DNA of 64,000 bases. It comes from CAIWHR01 sp963734085 (GTDB lineage Bacteria; Pseudomonadota; Gammaproteobacteria; Burkholderiales; Casimicrobiaceae). A program made the position numbers and the translations under genes. Positions within the stretch are counted from its first letter, which is position 1; each line of letters opens with the position of its first letter. The stretch spans positions 930,001 to 994,000 of the forward strand of contig CAVTFT010000007.1 in assembly GCA_963734085.1 (NCBI GenBank), given 5' to 3'. This document shows, one piece after another, positions 11,515-18,984 of this stretch. The notes below the pieces were generated by a model. It was not told the DNA's origin and made no database searches. It saw nothing but the letters and a program-made list of their open reading frames with translations.

Positions 11515-13579
11515 GAAGCTCAAGTCGCAGCATCTGTCGCGCAAGGCCATTCTGTACGTCCGTCAGTCCTCGGCCTACCAGGTCAGCCACAACCTGGAGA
11601 GCCAGAAGCTGCAATATGCGATGCGGGAGCGGTTGACGCAATTGGGCTGGCGCGAAATCGAGGTCGTCGATGAGGATCTCGGGCGGTCGGCCGCCGGTCT
11701 GGTGACGCGCAGCGGGTTCGAGCGCATGGTGGCCGAGGTGTGTCTGGGCAAGGTCGGCGCGGTGGCCGCGCGCGAAGTGTCGCGCTTTGCGCGGAATAGT
11801 CGCGAGTGGCAACAGCTGGTCGAAGTCTGTCGTGTCGTCGACACCGTCCTGATCGACCAGGAGATGGTGTATGCGCCACGGCAGAGCAATGATCGCCTGC
11901 TCCTTGGGCTCAAGGGCAGCCTCAACGAATACGAACTCGATCTGCTGCGCCAGCGTTCGGTCGAGGCCCGCCGGGAGAAAGCACGGCGCGGCGAGTTGTT
12001 GATAGTCAGTCCGGTCGGCTATCGCAAAGGCGAACTCCGCCTCGAGAAGGATCCCGATCGACGCGTTCAGGAAGCCGTACGGCTGGTGTTCCAGAAGCTC
12101 GGCGAGCTGGGGAGCGTGCGCCAGACCCTGTTGTGGTTCCTGGAACACGGGCTGGAACTTCCGGTGACCAACGCCCATGAGGAAGTGCGCTGGAAGCGTC
12201 CCTCCTACGGCATGCTCTACAGCATGCTGACCAACCCGGCTTACGGCGGCGCTTATGCCTACGGCAAGACCGAACAGCTCACCCAGTACGATGACGGCGA
12301 AGCGCGGCAAGCGATCCGCCGCAAACCGCGGGAGCGGTGGCTTTCCTTCATCCTGGGAACCCATGACGGCTACGTCAGCTGGGAGGAGTTCGAGCGCCTG
12401 CAGGCGACCATCTCCGCGAATGTCATGCGGTCCGAGCAAATCGGCGCCGCCCAGCGGGGTCCCGCGCTGCTGGCCGGCCTGTTGCGCTGTCGCCGCTGCG
12501 GCCATAAGCTGGTGGTGCATTACACCGGCAGCCATCACGACGTGTTGCGGTATCAGTGCCGTCGCGGCTGGCTCGATAATGGCGAGCCGCGCTGCATCGG
12601 CTTTGCGGGTTTGGTCGTTGATCAGGCAATTACGAGGGAGATCTTGCGCGTGATACAGCCGGCAGCAATCGAGGCGGCGGTCATGGCCCACGAAGAGCAA
12701 GCTCGCAAGGTCGACGAGGTCTTGGCCGCGCTCGAGCGCGATCTGGAGGCTGCCCAGTACAGCGCGCGGCGGGCACAGAAGCAATTCGATGCTGCCGATC
12801 CGGAGAATCGACTGGTGACCGACGAACTCGAACGGCGCTGGAATCAGTCCTTGCAGCGCGTCCGCGAGATCGAAGCGCAGATCGAGCAGCATCGGGATCG
12901 CCAAGGCCCGTCAGCCGCGCCAACGCGCGAGGAATTCGCCGAACTGGCTGCCGATCTTGAGTCCCTATGGAATGAGCAGGTGACTGATGCGCGGTTGAAG
13001 AAGCGCGTCATTCGCACCTTGATTCGCGACATCATCGTCGATGTCGATGCGCAAGCCGGTGAAGTGATCTTGGTCATTCACTGGAAGGGCGGCATCCACA
13101 CCGAGCTGCGTCTGCCACGACGGCGGCGCGGGCAGAACAGCACCCATACCTCCATCGAAGTCCTCGACGCAGTGCGCGTGCTCGCGCACGCCTGTTCGGA
13201 TCGATTGATCGCCGGCGTTCTCAATCGCAATGGGCTACTGACCGGCCGCGGCAACCGTTGGACCCAGGAACGGGTGACGGCACTGCGCAGTCATCATCAC
13301 ATTCCCTGCTATCGTGCTGAGCAGCGTGACAGCGAACCTTGGATGAATTTGACCGAAGCCGCGAAACACCTGGGAATGAGTCCGCGAACGCTACGCCTTG
13401 CCGTCGAGCGCGGTGAAATCGAGGCACAGCATCCATTGGCCGACGGGCCGTGGGTGTTCAATCGCGAAACGCTTCAGACCGCCGCGGCGGCGACACTGAT
13501 CGAGCGCGTCACCGGCAGAAATCGCCAATCCGCAATACCAAACACGGAACAGGCAACCTTCGAATTCTCAAGCACATAG
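11507..13579 (+). CDS. Large serine recombinase
   Basis: A 690-residue site-specific recombinase. The N-terminal resolvase domain (about residues 10-160) has the nucleophile region YVRQSSAYQVSHNLESQ and the ARSRFARN-like 'AREVSRFARN' active-site block. The recombinase domain follows (PVGYRKGEL, then SYGMLYSMLTNPAYGGAYAYG), then a zinc ribbon (CRRCGHKL with a later Cys pair, QCRRGW/EPRCIG), and a long coiled coil near residues 400-470. An HTH-like C-terminal segment (MNLTEAAKHLGMSPRTLRLAVERGEI) resembles an excisionase fold. The frame is intact, so it could still excise the element. Confidence 0.9.
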   Translation: MSEKLKSQHLSRKAILYVRQSSAYQVSHNLESQKLQYAMRERLTQLGWREIEVVDEDLGRSAAGLVTRSGFERMVAEVCLGKVGAVAAREVSRFARNSREWQQLVEVCRVVDTVLIDQEMVYAPRQSNDRLLLGLKGSLNEYELDLLRQRSVEARREKARRGELLIVSPVGYRKGELRLEKDPDRRVQEAVRLVFQKLGELGSVRQTLLWFLEHGLELPVTNAHEEVRWKRPSYGMLYSMLTNPAYGGAYAYGKTEQLTQYDDGEARQAIRRKPRERWLSFILGTHDGYVSWEEFERLQATISANVMRSEQIGAAQRGPALLAGLLRCRRCGHKLVVHYTGSHHDVLRYQCRRGWLDNGEPRCIGFAGLVVDQAITREILRVIQPAAIEAAVMAHEEQARKVDEVLAALERDLEAAQYSARRAQKQFDAADPENRLVTDELERRWNQSLQRVREIEAQIEQHRDRQGPSAAPTREEFAELAADLESLWNEQVTDARLKKRVIRTLIRDIIVDVDAQAGEVILVIHWKGGIHTELRLPRRRRGQNSTHTSIEVLDAVRVLAHACSDRLIAGVLNRNGLLTGRGNRWTQERVTALRSHHHIPCYRAEQRDSEPWMNLTEAAKHLGMSPRTLRLAVERGEIEAQHPLADGPWVFNRETLQTAAAATLIERVTGRNRQSAIPNTEQATFEFSST

Positions 13580-13603
13580 CGAGGTGGGGCACCATGAAGC
13601 GTC

Positions 13604-13609
13604 GTTGTA
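13604..13609. other. Right attachment-site core (gttgta)
   Basis: Right copy of the 6-bp core. The continuing sequence to the right (gaagacttcc) is IS3 orfB again. Confidence 0.65.
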
Positions 13610-13722
13610 GAAGACTTCCATGTAATCGAACAGGCTGACCCGCGCATCATCGCGTGTTTTGTAGTCGCAGTGCATGACCAATTCGGTCTTGAGCGTGTGG
13701 AAGAAGCTCTCCATAGGCGCAT
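13604..13722 (-). pseudogene. IS3 OrfB, middle fragment
   Basis: The minus strand reads NAPMESFFHTLKTELVMHC followed by TRDDARVSLFDYMEVFYN, the conserved block around the catalytic Glu of IS3-family integrases. It is cut on one side by the IS110-type element (junction near 13,723) and on the other by the serine-recombinase element. Confidence 0.88.
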
Positions 13723-13735
13723 TGACGCTCCTATG

Positions 13736-14797
13736 TCAAGTCGGGCGCGACGATTCTGCCAAATCTGCCAGGATCAGCGGGTATAGCTCGCGAACAATGT
13801 AACGCTTGAGGCAACGTTGAATCTCCTTCGTGGACAATCCCTCGGCAGTCCGGCGAGCGACGTACGCACGCGTCCGAGGATCGCTCCGCATACGCACCAT
13901 CGAGATCGTCCACAGGGCATTATTGGCGGCGCGATCGCCGCCCCGGTTGAGCCGATGTCGGGTGGTCTTTCCCGAGGATGCTTCCAACGGACTTGCGCCG
14001 CAGAGCGCCGCCAACGCAGCCTCGCTGCGTAGCCGATCGGGATTGTCGCCCGCCGTTACCAACAACGTGGCCGCGGTTTGCGGTCCAACGCCAAATCGTG
14101 CGAGAAGCCGGCGGCCTGCTCGTTTGGTGAGCTCCGCTAGCGCGGCGTCAAGCTGTTGGAGCTCTTTCGCCAGGCTCATCCAGCGTCTTGCAAGCAGGCG
14201 CAGTGTACTGGTTAGCGCCTTGAGCAGCGGTGTATCACCCAGCGATTGCAGCCGCGCGCAACGGGCCACGCATTGTTCTGGTTTCACCTTCCAGAGCGTG
14301 GCGCGTATCGATTCGGGCGCCGTCACCAGCAGCGCCCGCAATTGATTGATAGCTTGGGTCTTTGCCTTCACCGCGCTGCGCCTGGCCATACTTACGGCCC
14401 GCATTGCTTCCACTACGCCCGACTGCGCTTTCGGGATGGCATGGGCTTCTCCGGCCAGTACTGCCCGAGCAGCGTTCTCGGCGTCGGTGGGATCGTTCTT
14501 GCCGCGCAACCGCCGCCGTGAACGATCTGGCCGGTTGATCTCGAGCACCTGTACGCCATGCTCTTGCACCCGTCGCGCAAGCGCCGCGCCGTACGTTCCA
14601 GTGCCTTCAATTCCGGCGCGGGTGAGGCGACCAAATCCGCGTACCCATTCGATCAGTTGTTCGTAGCCCAAAGCCGTCGTCGGGACGGATGTCGTCGCAA
14701 CGACGCGGCCCACCACGTCGATCAGCACCGCTACATGCACGTCGAGGTGCGTGTCAACACCGAGAATTACTTCGCGCTCTTCAGCCAGATCACTCAT
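13736..14797 (-). CDS. IS110-family transposase (element 1)
   Basis: A 353-residue DEDD (RuvC-like) recombinase. GVDTHLDVHVAV near the start, GIEGTGTYG, and GKNDPTDAENAARAVL supply the acidic residues. The C-terminal transposase-20 domain shows LLARFGVGPQTAATLLVTAGDN and the AALCGASPLEASSGKTTRHRLNRGG block with its likely catalytic Ser. I chose the Met at 14,797 because AGGAGG precedes it; the frame remains open 75 codons upstream, but that part is the non-coding end of the element. Family members are guided by a bridge RNA. Confidence 0.93.
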   Translation of the reverse strand: MSDLAEEREVILGVDTHLDVHVAVLIDVVGRVVATTSVPTTALGYEQLIEWVRGFGRLTRAGIEGTGTYGAALARRVQEHGVQVLEINRPDRSRRRLRGKNDPTDAENAARAVLAGEAHAIPKAQSGVVEAMRAVSMARRSAVKAKTQAINQLRALLVTAPESIRATLWKVKPEQCVARCARLQSLGDTPLLKALTSTLRLLARRWMSLAKELQQLDAALAELTKRAGRRLLARFGVGPQTAATLLVTAGDNPDRLRSEAALAALCGASPLEASSGKTTRHRLNRGGDRAANNALWTISMVRMRSDPRTRAYVARRTAEGLSTKEIQRCLKRYIVRELYPLILADLAESSRPT

Positions 14798-14839
14798 CCG
14801 GTCCTCCTGCATGCGTGGGGATGCATTGCCAACCCGTTC

Positions 14840-15011
14840 GCAGGACAGGACACTCACGGTGCAGAACAAAGCTCCTATCAGGTCACAGACGCGCGGCCCG
14901 GCAACGCTCGGGGAACGCCGGGCCGCAGTCGACAAGTCAACGCCAAGGCACGTTGGCCAATCCCAGCACGAGTCAGGCTGGGCCGGTCGTTCAACTGCAT
15001 CGTATATTGAG
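14840..15011 (-). ncRNA. Predicted bridge RNA of IS110 element 1
   Basis: Reading the minus strand 5' to 3', five parts appear in order. First, TGCTGGGA (14,961-14,968) equals the left target flank in IS3 (15,014-15,021). Second is a small hairpin CCAA-CGTGCC-TTGG (14,943-14,956). Third, GCGTTG (14,938-14,943) can pair with CAATGC, the core plus right target, with one G-T wobble. Fourth is a perfect 10-bp hairpin, GCGGCCCGGC to GCCGGGCCGC. Fifth come ATAGGAGC (14,871-14,878), equal to the right element end at 13,727-13,734, and TGAGTG (14,851-14,856), complementary to CA plus the left end CTCA. This is the target-loop then donor-loop order known for IS621 bridge RNA. Exact RNA ends are unknown. 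Confidence 0.68.
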
Positions 15012-15013
15012 TG

Positions 15014-15714
15014 TCCCAGCAATCCCCTTGCGACTCATGCTCTGCCGGATGCCATAGCGGTTCGAACGATGTCCAGGTAGTTCGAGTAGCGTAGGTTGAC
15101 CCCTGGTCGGAGTGCAGCGAGACCGGTGGACGCCCGATGCGCGATCGCCATGTCAGCGCGTCCGTCGCCAGCTTGGCGTCCAGAGTTTGGCTCATCGCCC
15201 AGCCCACCAAGCGCCCTGGAGTATGCATCCAGAACCGCCGCCAGGTAGAGCCAGACCTCGCCTCGTCGGGATGTAGGTGATGTCGCTGAGCCAGAGGTCA
15301 TTGGGATGTGTTGGCTTTGAAGCACCGGTTGACCAAGTTGGGTAGACCTCTTGGTACTGCGGGAGTCGGTCGTTACGCGGAAGTGCCGAATCGCCTTGGG
15401 CAGGATCCCAGCGCTTGTGCATCAGCTTGGCGACCGTGTTGCGACAGCACGGCAACCCCTGGGCCAGAGCTCGCGTGCACCCGCGGCGCGCCATACGACT
15501 GGCGGCTGGCATGGTGGACTTCCGGATACTTGAGCGGTCAGAGTCGCCTGCCGCTTCTGCCCGGGCGCTGGGCGGCCGCGATCCGTGCTGCGTAGTACCC
15601 ACTGGGTGAAACGCGCAAGGCCTCGACACAGCGTACGCACCGAATGCTGCCGGCGCTGGCATTCGACAAAGGCGTACTTCATCTCGACGCCTTCGCAAAG
15701 TAGATGGCCGCTTT
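15014..15714 (-). pseudogene. IS3 OrfB N-terminal half and end of OrfA, frameshifted
   Basis: Going leftward from about 15,714 the minus strand encodes the end of OrfA (KAAIYFAKASR, stop overlapping the next ATG), then OrfB from 15,682 (MKYAFVECQRRQHSVRTLCR). The integrase core follows in different frames: DLWLSDITYIPTR, VWLYLAAVLDAYSRAL, VGWAMSQTLDAKLATDALT, HSDQGSTYA, and the SMSRKGDCWDN region. At least four frameshifts are needed to join them, including one missing G in the last motif. The segment is cut by IS110 element 1 at 15,013. Confidence 0.85.
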
Positions 15715-15715
15715 C

Positions 15716-17065
15716 CTAAGAAACACCCGTGACCTGCTGCAAGGTATAACCGAATTCCGCCGCCCGTCGATGGAGATGCTTGATGACGCGCTCGCGATAT
15801 TTGCGCTCATATTGATCAGCGCCCAGGTCTCGGTAATCCCTCCCGAAGCGCATGGCGTTGTAGAACAGAATGGCGATCTTACGTGCCGTCGCAGTTACCG
15901 CTTTTGCCTTTCCGATGCGGGCAGCGAGCCTGCGATAGAAAGCGCCGAGTGCGGTGCTGGTCCGTCCGACCGTGACCGCTGCCAAACGCAGATGCGCGGC
16001 TAATCGGTTGGTCGTTTTCCGTGTCCGCGCCGACAGCACCTTGCCGCCGCTGATCTTGCAGCCCGGCGCAAGTGTCAGCCATGACGCGAAATGCTTGGCC
16101 GAAGGCCACTTGCTCAAATCAGTGCCACATTCTCCGATTAGGCGCAGCGCCAAGTGTGGACCGATGCCGTGGATCTGCGTCAAATCGAGCCCGGTCAGTT
16201 GATACAGCACCGGACGAAGATCGAAGTTGAGGTCGCTGGGCTGCTTCGTTCGATGGCGTGGCTGGGGCAGCGGCGTGGCGGGGTTGGGTTTGCCGGCCGT
16301 CAGCGCGGCCAAGACTTGCTCGATCTGCGCATCGCACTCGTCGATCCGTGACTGGTAGAAGTCATACAACGCCAGTGCTTGTCTGAGCGCAAAAACATGC
16401 TCCGGCTGATAATTTCCGGTAAGTGCGCCACGAATGGTCTCCGTAGTCGCCTTGCAGCGCACGTCACGCATGGCGGCCAACACTTCCAGATCTCTTTCGC
16501 CGCTGACGATCGCGCGAATGATCTTCATGCCCGTGACGCCGGTCACATCACTGACGACGTGGTGCAACTGCAGGTTCATAAAGGTCAGCGCCTTCTGCAT
16601 GTGTTGGATGTGGGCAGCTCCGTAGTCGACAAGTCGCTCCCGGAGCCGCAGATAGACTCGGAGCGCGGCGATGTCGCGTCCTGGACGGAAACTGGCCCGC
16701 AACAGTCCGCACGCATGTAGCCGCTGCAGCCATTGCGCGTCATTCACATCGCTCTTGCGACCCGGCACCGCTCTCGCCTCGCGCGCATTGGCCAGGATCA
16801 CGTCGAGTCCACGGCTCTCCAGCACTTCGAATGCTGGTACCCAATAGACCCCGGTCGATTCCATTGCCACCGTCGTTATGCCAAGAGCGACCAGCCAGTC
16901 CGCCATTCGCACAAGATCAGCAGTGAAGGCTTGGAAAGTCTGCACCGGTTCATCGGTCAGATTCGGTGCAACCGCCACGACGTGAAATCGCGAACCGATG
17001 TCTATTCCAGCCGCTCGCGCATGCACCACTGGCAATCCCGACTGCGTGCTCACATTCTTCGACAT
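15716..17065 (-). CDS. IS110-family transposase (element 2)
   Basis: A 449-residue DEDD recombinase, only distantly similar to the one at 13,736. The RuvC-like domain shows AAGIDIGSRFHVVAV, AMESTGVYW and GRKSDVNDAQWLQRLHACGLL. The C-terminal domain shows LTQIHGIGPHLALRLIGECG and the LTLAPGCKISGGKVLSARTR block. The Met at 17,065 follows GGAGGATGAG, so the upstream open frame to 17,134 is probably not translated. The frame is intact. Confidence 0.92.
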   Translation of the reverse strand: MSKNVSTQSGLPVVHARAAGIDIGSRFHVVAVAPNLTDEPVQTFQAFTADLVRMADWLVALGITTVAMESTGVYWVPAFEVLESRGLDVILANAREARAVPGRKSDVNDAQWLQRLHACGLLRASFRPGRDIAALRVYLRLRERLVDYGAAHIQHMQKALTFMNLQLHHVVSDVTGVTGMKIIRAIVSGERDLEVLAAMRDVRCKATTETIRGALTGNYQPEHVFALRQALALYDFYQSRIDECDAQIEQVLAALTAGKPNPATPLPQPRHRTKQPSDLNFDLRPVLYQLTGLDLTQIHGIGPHLALRLIGECGTDLSKWPSAKHFASWLTLAPGCKISGGKVLSARTRKTTNRLAAHLRLAAVTVGRTSTALGAFYRRLAARIGKAKAVTATARKIAILFYNAMRFGRDYRDLGADQYERKYRERVIKHLHRRAAEFGYTLQQVTGVS

Positions 17066-17290
17066 CTCATCCTCCTTCCGATTGAGCGCGTCGGACGGGG
17101 ACTCGGAATCGATCACTTTCCTAAACGGGGTCACTCATCGTGCCACCACAGTTGGGTCCGTAGCTTCCCCTGGGCCAGGTTTTTTGACGGGGACAATGCC
17201 TCCAAAAAGCATGCGGCCACTCTCCGAACGCCCGCCCAGTCTAGGTGCCTGGTGTTTCTACGCATAGGGGCGCGGAAAGCCGCGAGGGCG
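17066..17290 (-). ncRNA. Candidate bridge-RNA region of IS110 element 2
   Basis: This non-coding 5' end is where IS110-group elements encode their bridge RNA. Minus-strand TTAGGAAAG (17,116-17,124) repeats the nine bases across the element's other junction (15,711-15,719), as a donor guide might. GGCCGC (within 17,212-17,220) is complementary to the right target flank GCGGCC. The order and spacing are less clear than in element 1, so this is tentative. Confidence 0.38.
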
Positions 17291-17291
17291 G

Positions 17292-17551
17292 TTTTTTAAA
17301 ATCTCGATCTCCATCTTGAGCTTTGCGTTCTCACGACGCAGCTGCTCAAGGTCGTCGACTGCGGCTCGATCCGGCTTGGCGATGCCGGTCACGGCCTCCT
17401 TCTCGAACTGCAATCGCCAATCACGCAGCTGACCCACTCGAACGCCAAGCTCCCGTGCCAGCTGCGCCTTGGGCTTCTCGCTCAATGCAACCTGACGCAC
17501 CGCTTCAAGCTTGAATTCCCGCGTCAATTTCCTGCGCGGCTTGTATTCCAT
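17292..17551 (-). pseudogene. IS3 OrfA, truncated by IS110 element 2
   Basis: From the Met at 17,551 (MEYKPRRKLTREFKLEAVRQ) the frame encodes the IS3/IS911 helix-turn-helix (KAQLARELGVRVGQLRDWRL) and the leucine-zipper region (LEQLRRENAKLKMEIEILK). The normal end is cut at the A run near 17,292. GGGAGGTG precedes the start. OrfA would be the DNA-binding part of the transposase. Confidence 0.88.
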
Positions 17552-17614
17552 CGAACACCTCCCTCGAGCTAGTATTGCCCGAATTAAGGTGTCCATCAAA
17601 CGTGGGTACTTTCA

Positions 17615-17953
17615 CACCGGCCAGAAGCAGCCATTTGGAGGCTAAACCTAGTTAGCCCAACTGCAGACATTGCGCTGACTGTCGTGCGCAGGTAGCACTC
17701 GCGACTGAGCAGTTCTCCACACTTGAGATGTCGGCAGAAGCCAAACGCACACTTTCACAGCCGATTCCTAGCCGATCACGCAGTCTGCGAACCCCGACGC
17801 GGAGTTCGGGCGTTCGGCACACTCGTTATTGGCTGCGCGTCTTGGATACGTGAGCCGGTAGCAACAACGAATGGCGCGAACAAAAACCGTGGGACGGGCA
17901 GGGGCCGAGCCCCTGCAACGCCTCAGAATTACCAATGCACGCAAATGCCCCGA
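17615..17953. other. Intergenic region right of the nested stack
   Basis: It begins with the right target-duplication copy cac (17,615-17,617). Nothing gene-like was seen. Phrases such as 'ggccagaagcagccatttgg' resemble decayed intergenic repeats and join naturally to the left flank once the IS3 stack is removed. Confidence 0.4.
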
Positions 17954-18502
17954 TCACTGAGTATCGGGTCCTTGTCCGCCGCGCACACACCAGGCGAGGA
18001 AGAGGCCGCTGGACTTATCGACGCCGTTCACGCCGCCACTGCTGAAGCCCACGACCCACGCGTTGGTGGAGCCGAAGGCGAGGGTCGAGGCCGACCAGTA
18101 GGCGGACGACTGCACGTTGCTAAAGGGGTGCCCGGACGGGAGCGCGGGATTTGATTGTGTCACGTCGATGAGGCTCTCCAGATCCTGAATGGTCGGGAGC
18201 CGCCAACCTTTCCGACCGCCCTTGCTCAGTTTAACGCACTGAGTTGATGCACTAACCCAATCGGACGCAGACGTGCTTGGCGACTGCTCCCACACTAGGC
18301 CGGTTTCCCGATCCAGCACCGCCTCGTTGTTCATGTTGGTCAGAACGATGAACCGGGTGGCGGCCGGGAGGGTCTGATCCCACGACGGCGTCGCATAATA
18401 CGGCCCGACTGCATTAGTGGCACCCAGTGCGGGTACGCTGCCTGCAACGAGTCCGATTGCCAGGCCGACGACGAGTGCGGTGTACGTCAATGCGCGTTTC
18501 AT
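17954..18502 (-). CDS. Secreted DUF1566 (Lcl C-terminal domain) protein
   Basis: A 182-residue exported protein. A signal peptide (MKRALTYTALVVGLAIGLVAG, cleavage near ALGA) is followed by one DUF1566 domain: VLDRETGLVWEQSP, then GWRLPTIQDLESLID, then SAYWSASTLAFGSTNAWVV, and the terminal CVRGGQG signature. DUF1566 is related to lectin-like C-terminal domains of surface proteins, so surface or periplasmic binding is likely. The ligand is unknown. It heads a group of three exported-protein genes on this strand. Confidence 0.82.
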   Translation of the reverse strand: MKRALTYTALVVGLAIGLVAGSVPALGATNAVGPYYATPSWDQTLPAATRFIVLTNMNNEAVLDRETGLVWEQSPSTSASDWVSASTQCVKLSKGGRKGWRLPTIQDLESLIDVTQSNPALPSGHPFSNVQSSAYWSASTLAFGSTNAWVVGFSSGGVNGVDKSSGLFLAWCVRGGQGPDTQ

Positions 18503-18585
18503 GTCATGTCCTTTCGTGGTTAGTGCTGCTTAGCTCTCCTCTTACACGTTTGCACGCTCCCGCGTGCCCAGCAACGCGAGCCACA

Positions 18586-18984
18586 TCACCGGCGCGCCAG
18601 CTCCTGCTCCAACAATTCCTGCGCCCGTGCGCGTACCGTCTCGTCGGGATCGACGAGCGCGTAGGTCAGCGGGTCGAGGTTCTCGCCGGGATTCTGTGCC
18701 CATGTCTCCAGGGCATGCAGGCGCACATTCGGGTCCGGATCATCGCGCGCTGCGGCGAACCAGGCGGGGTCCGGTGTTGGCATTGGCTCGCGGTATCGGG
18801 TTGTCGATACCGCCGTAGCTGGCGAAGACTTTTCGTGCGCGTGCGCAGCCGCAGGCACCGCCCGGGTGGCAGTTCGATCCGAAGGTTCGGGGATTGGGCG
18901 CCCGCAGCCGGCCGCGATCAGGCCGAGCGCCAATATCAACGGTAGCCGACGCCTCGCGTCAGCAGGCAGCATCCCGCCACGCAC
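18586..18984 (-). CDS. Lipoprotein with a HEAT-like repeat
   Basis: Up to 132 residues; the true start is probably one of the Met codons at 18,984 or 18,972. A lipoprotein signal (LILALGLIAAGCG) predicts a lipid-modified Cys near residue 27. After a Pro/Ala/Thr-rich linker come two helical repeats (DPNVRLHALETWAQ and DETVRARAQELLEQE) of HEAT type, suggesting a protein-binding scaffold. The 5' end overlaps the PEP-CTERM gene stop by up to 26 bp, consistent with one transcript. Confidence 0.68.
   Translation of the reverse strand: MRGGMLPADARRRLPLILALGLIAAGCGRPIPEPSDRTATRAVPAAAHAHEKSSPATAVSTTRYREPMPTPDPAWFAAARDDPDPNVRLHALETWAQNPGENLDPLTYALVDPDETVRARAQELLEQELARR

Larger units (their letters stand above)
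10975..13609 (+). mobile_element. Compact serine-recombinase element inserted in the IS3 orfB
   Basis: The insert is bounded by gttgta at 10,975-10,980 and gttgta at 13,604-13,609. The flanking IS3 sequence is continuous across it: minus strand DYMEVFYN on one side, YNRQRRHSS on the other. The shared six bases would contain the crossover dinucleotide. The element is only about 2.6 kb and carries the recombinase, a small upstream gene and a possible third ORF. Confidence 0.8.
13725..15013 (-). mobile_element. IS110-type element 1, inserted in IS3 orfB
   Basis: The junctions can be read exactly because the IS3 gene is known on both sides. The minus strand shows ...TGCTGGGA-CA-CTCAATA at the left end and ATAGGAGCGT-CA-ATGCGCC at the right end. 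Removing the insert gives TGCTGGGA-CA-ATGCGCC, coding D-N-A-P as expected for IS3. A CA dinucleotide (tg at 13,723-13,724 and 15,012-15,013) is thus duplicated. The element is 1289 bp, with 11 bp after the gene and about 215 bp before it, the IS110-group layout. Confidence 0.88.
15715..17291 (-). mobile_element. IS110-type element 2, inserted in IS3 orfA
   Basis: The flanking IS3 sequence is continuous if the insert is removed: minus strand GAGATTTTAAAA... joins ...AAAGCGGCCATCTAC, giving EILKKAAIYFAK, the normal IS3 OrfA end. The insert therefore sits in the A-rich run where IS3 elements normally frameshift. The gene ends within 2 bp of one end, and about 225 bp of non-coding DNA precede it at the other, again the IS110-group layout. 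The A run leaves a few bases of uncertainty in the boundaries. Confidence 0.82.
10877..17614 (-). mobile_element. Decayed IS3-family element carrying three nested insertions
   Basis: The outer ends are imperfect inverted repeats: + strand 10,877 onward, 'tggtcttacccacgaacgac', and the complement from 17,614, 'tgaaagtacccacgtttgat'. Both continue into 'ggacacctt'. The flanks are cac (10,874-10,876) and cac (17,615-17,617), the 3-bp duplication typical of IS3. Removing the three inserts (10,975-13,609, 13,725-15,013 and about 15,715-17,291) leaves about 1.2 kb, the usual IS3 size, with orfA and orfB in order. OrfB also has independent frameshifts, so the element is dead. Confidence 0.88.

Noticed and set aside
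11027..12904. A 625-residue open frame on the minus strand
   Set aside because: It is exactly antisense to the serine recombinase, shows no recognisable domain, and reflects codon bias of the real gene.
14798..15022. N-terminal extension of the IS110 element 1 transposase
   Set aside because: A good AGGAGG places the start at 14,797. The extension covers the predicted bridge RNA and IS3 sequence.
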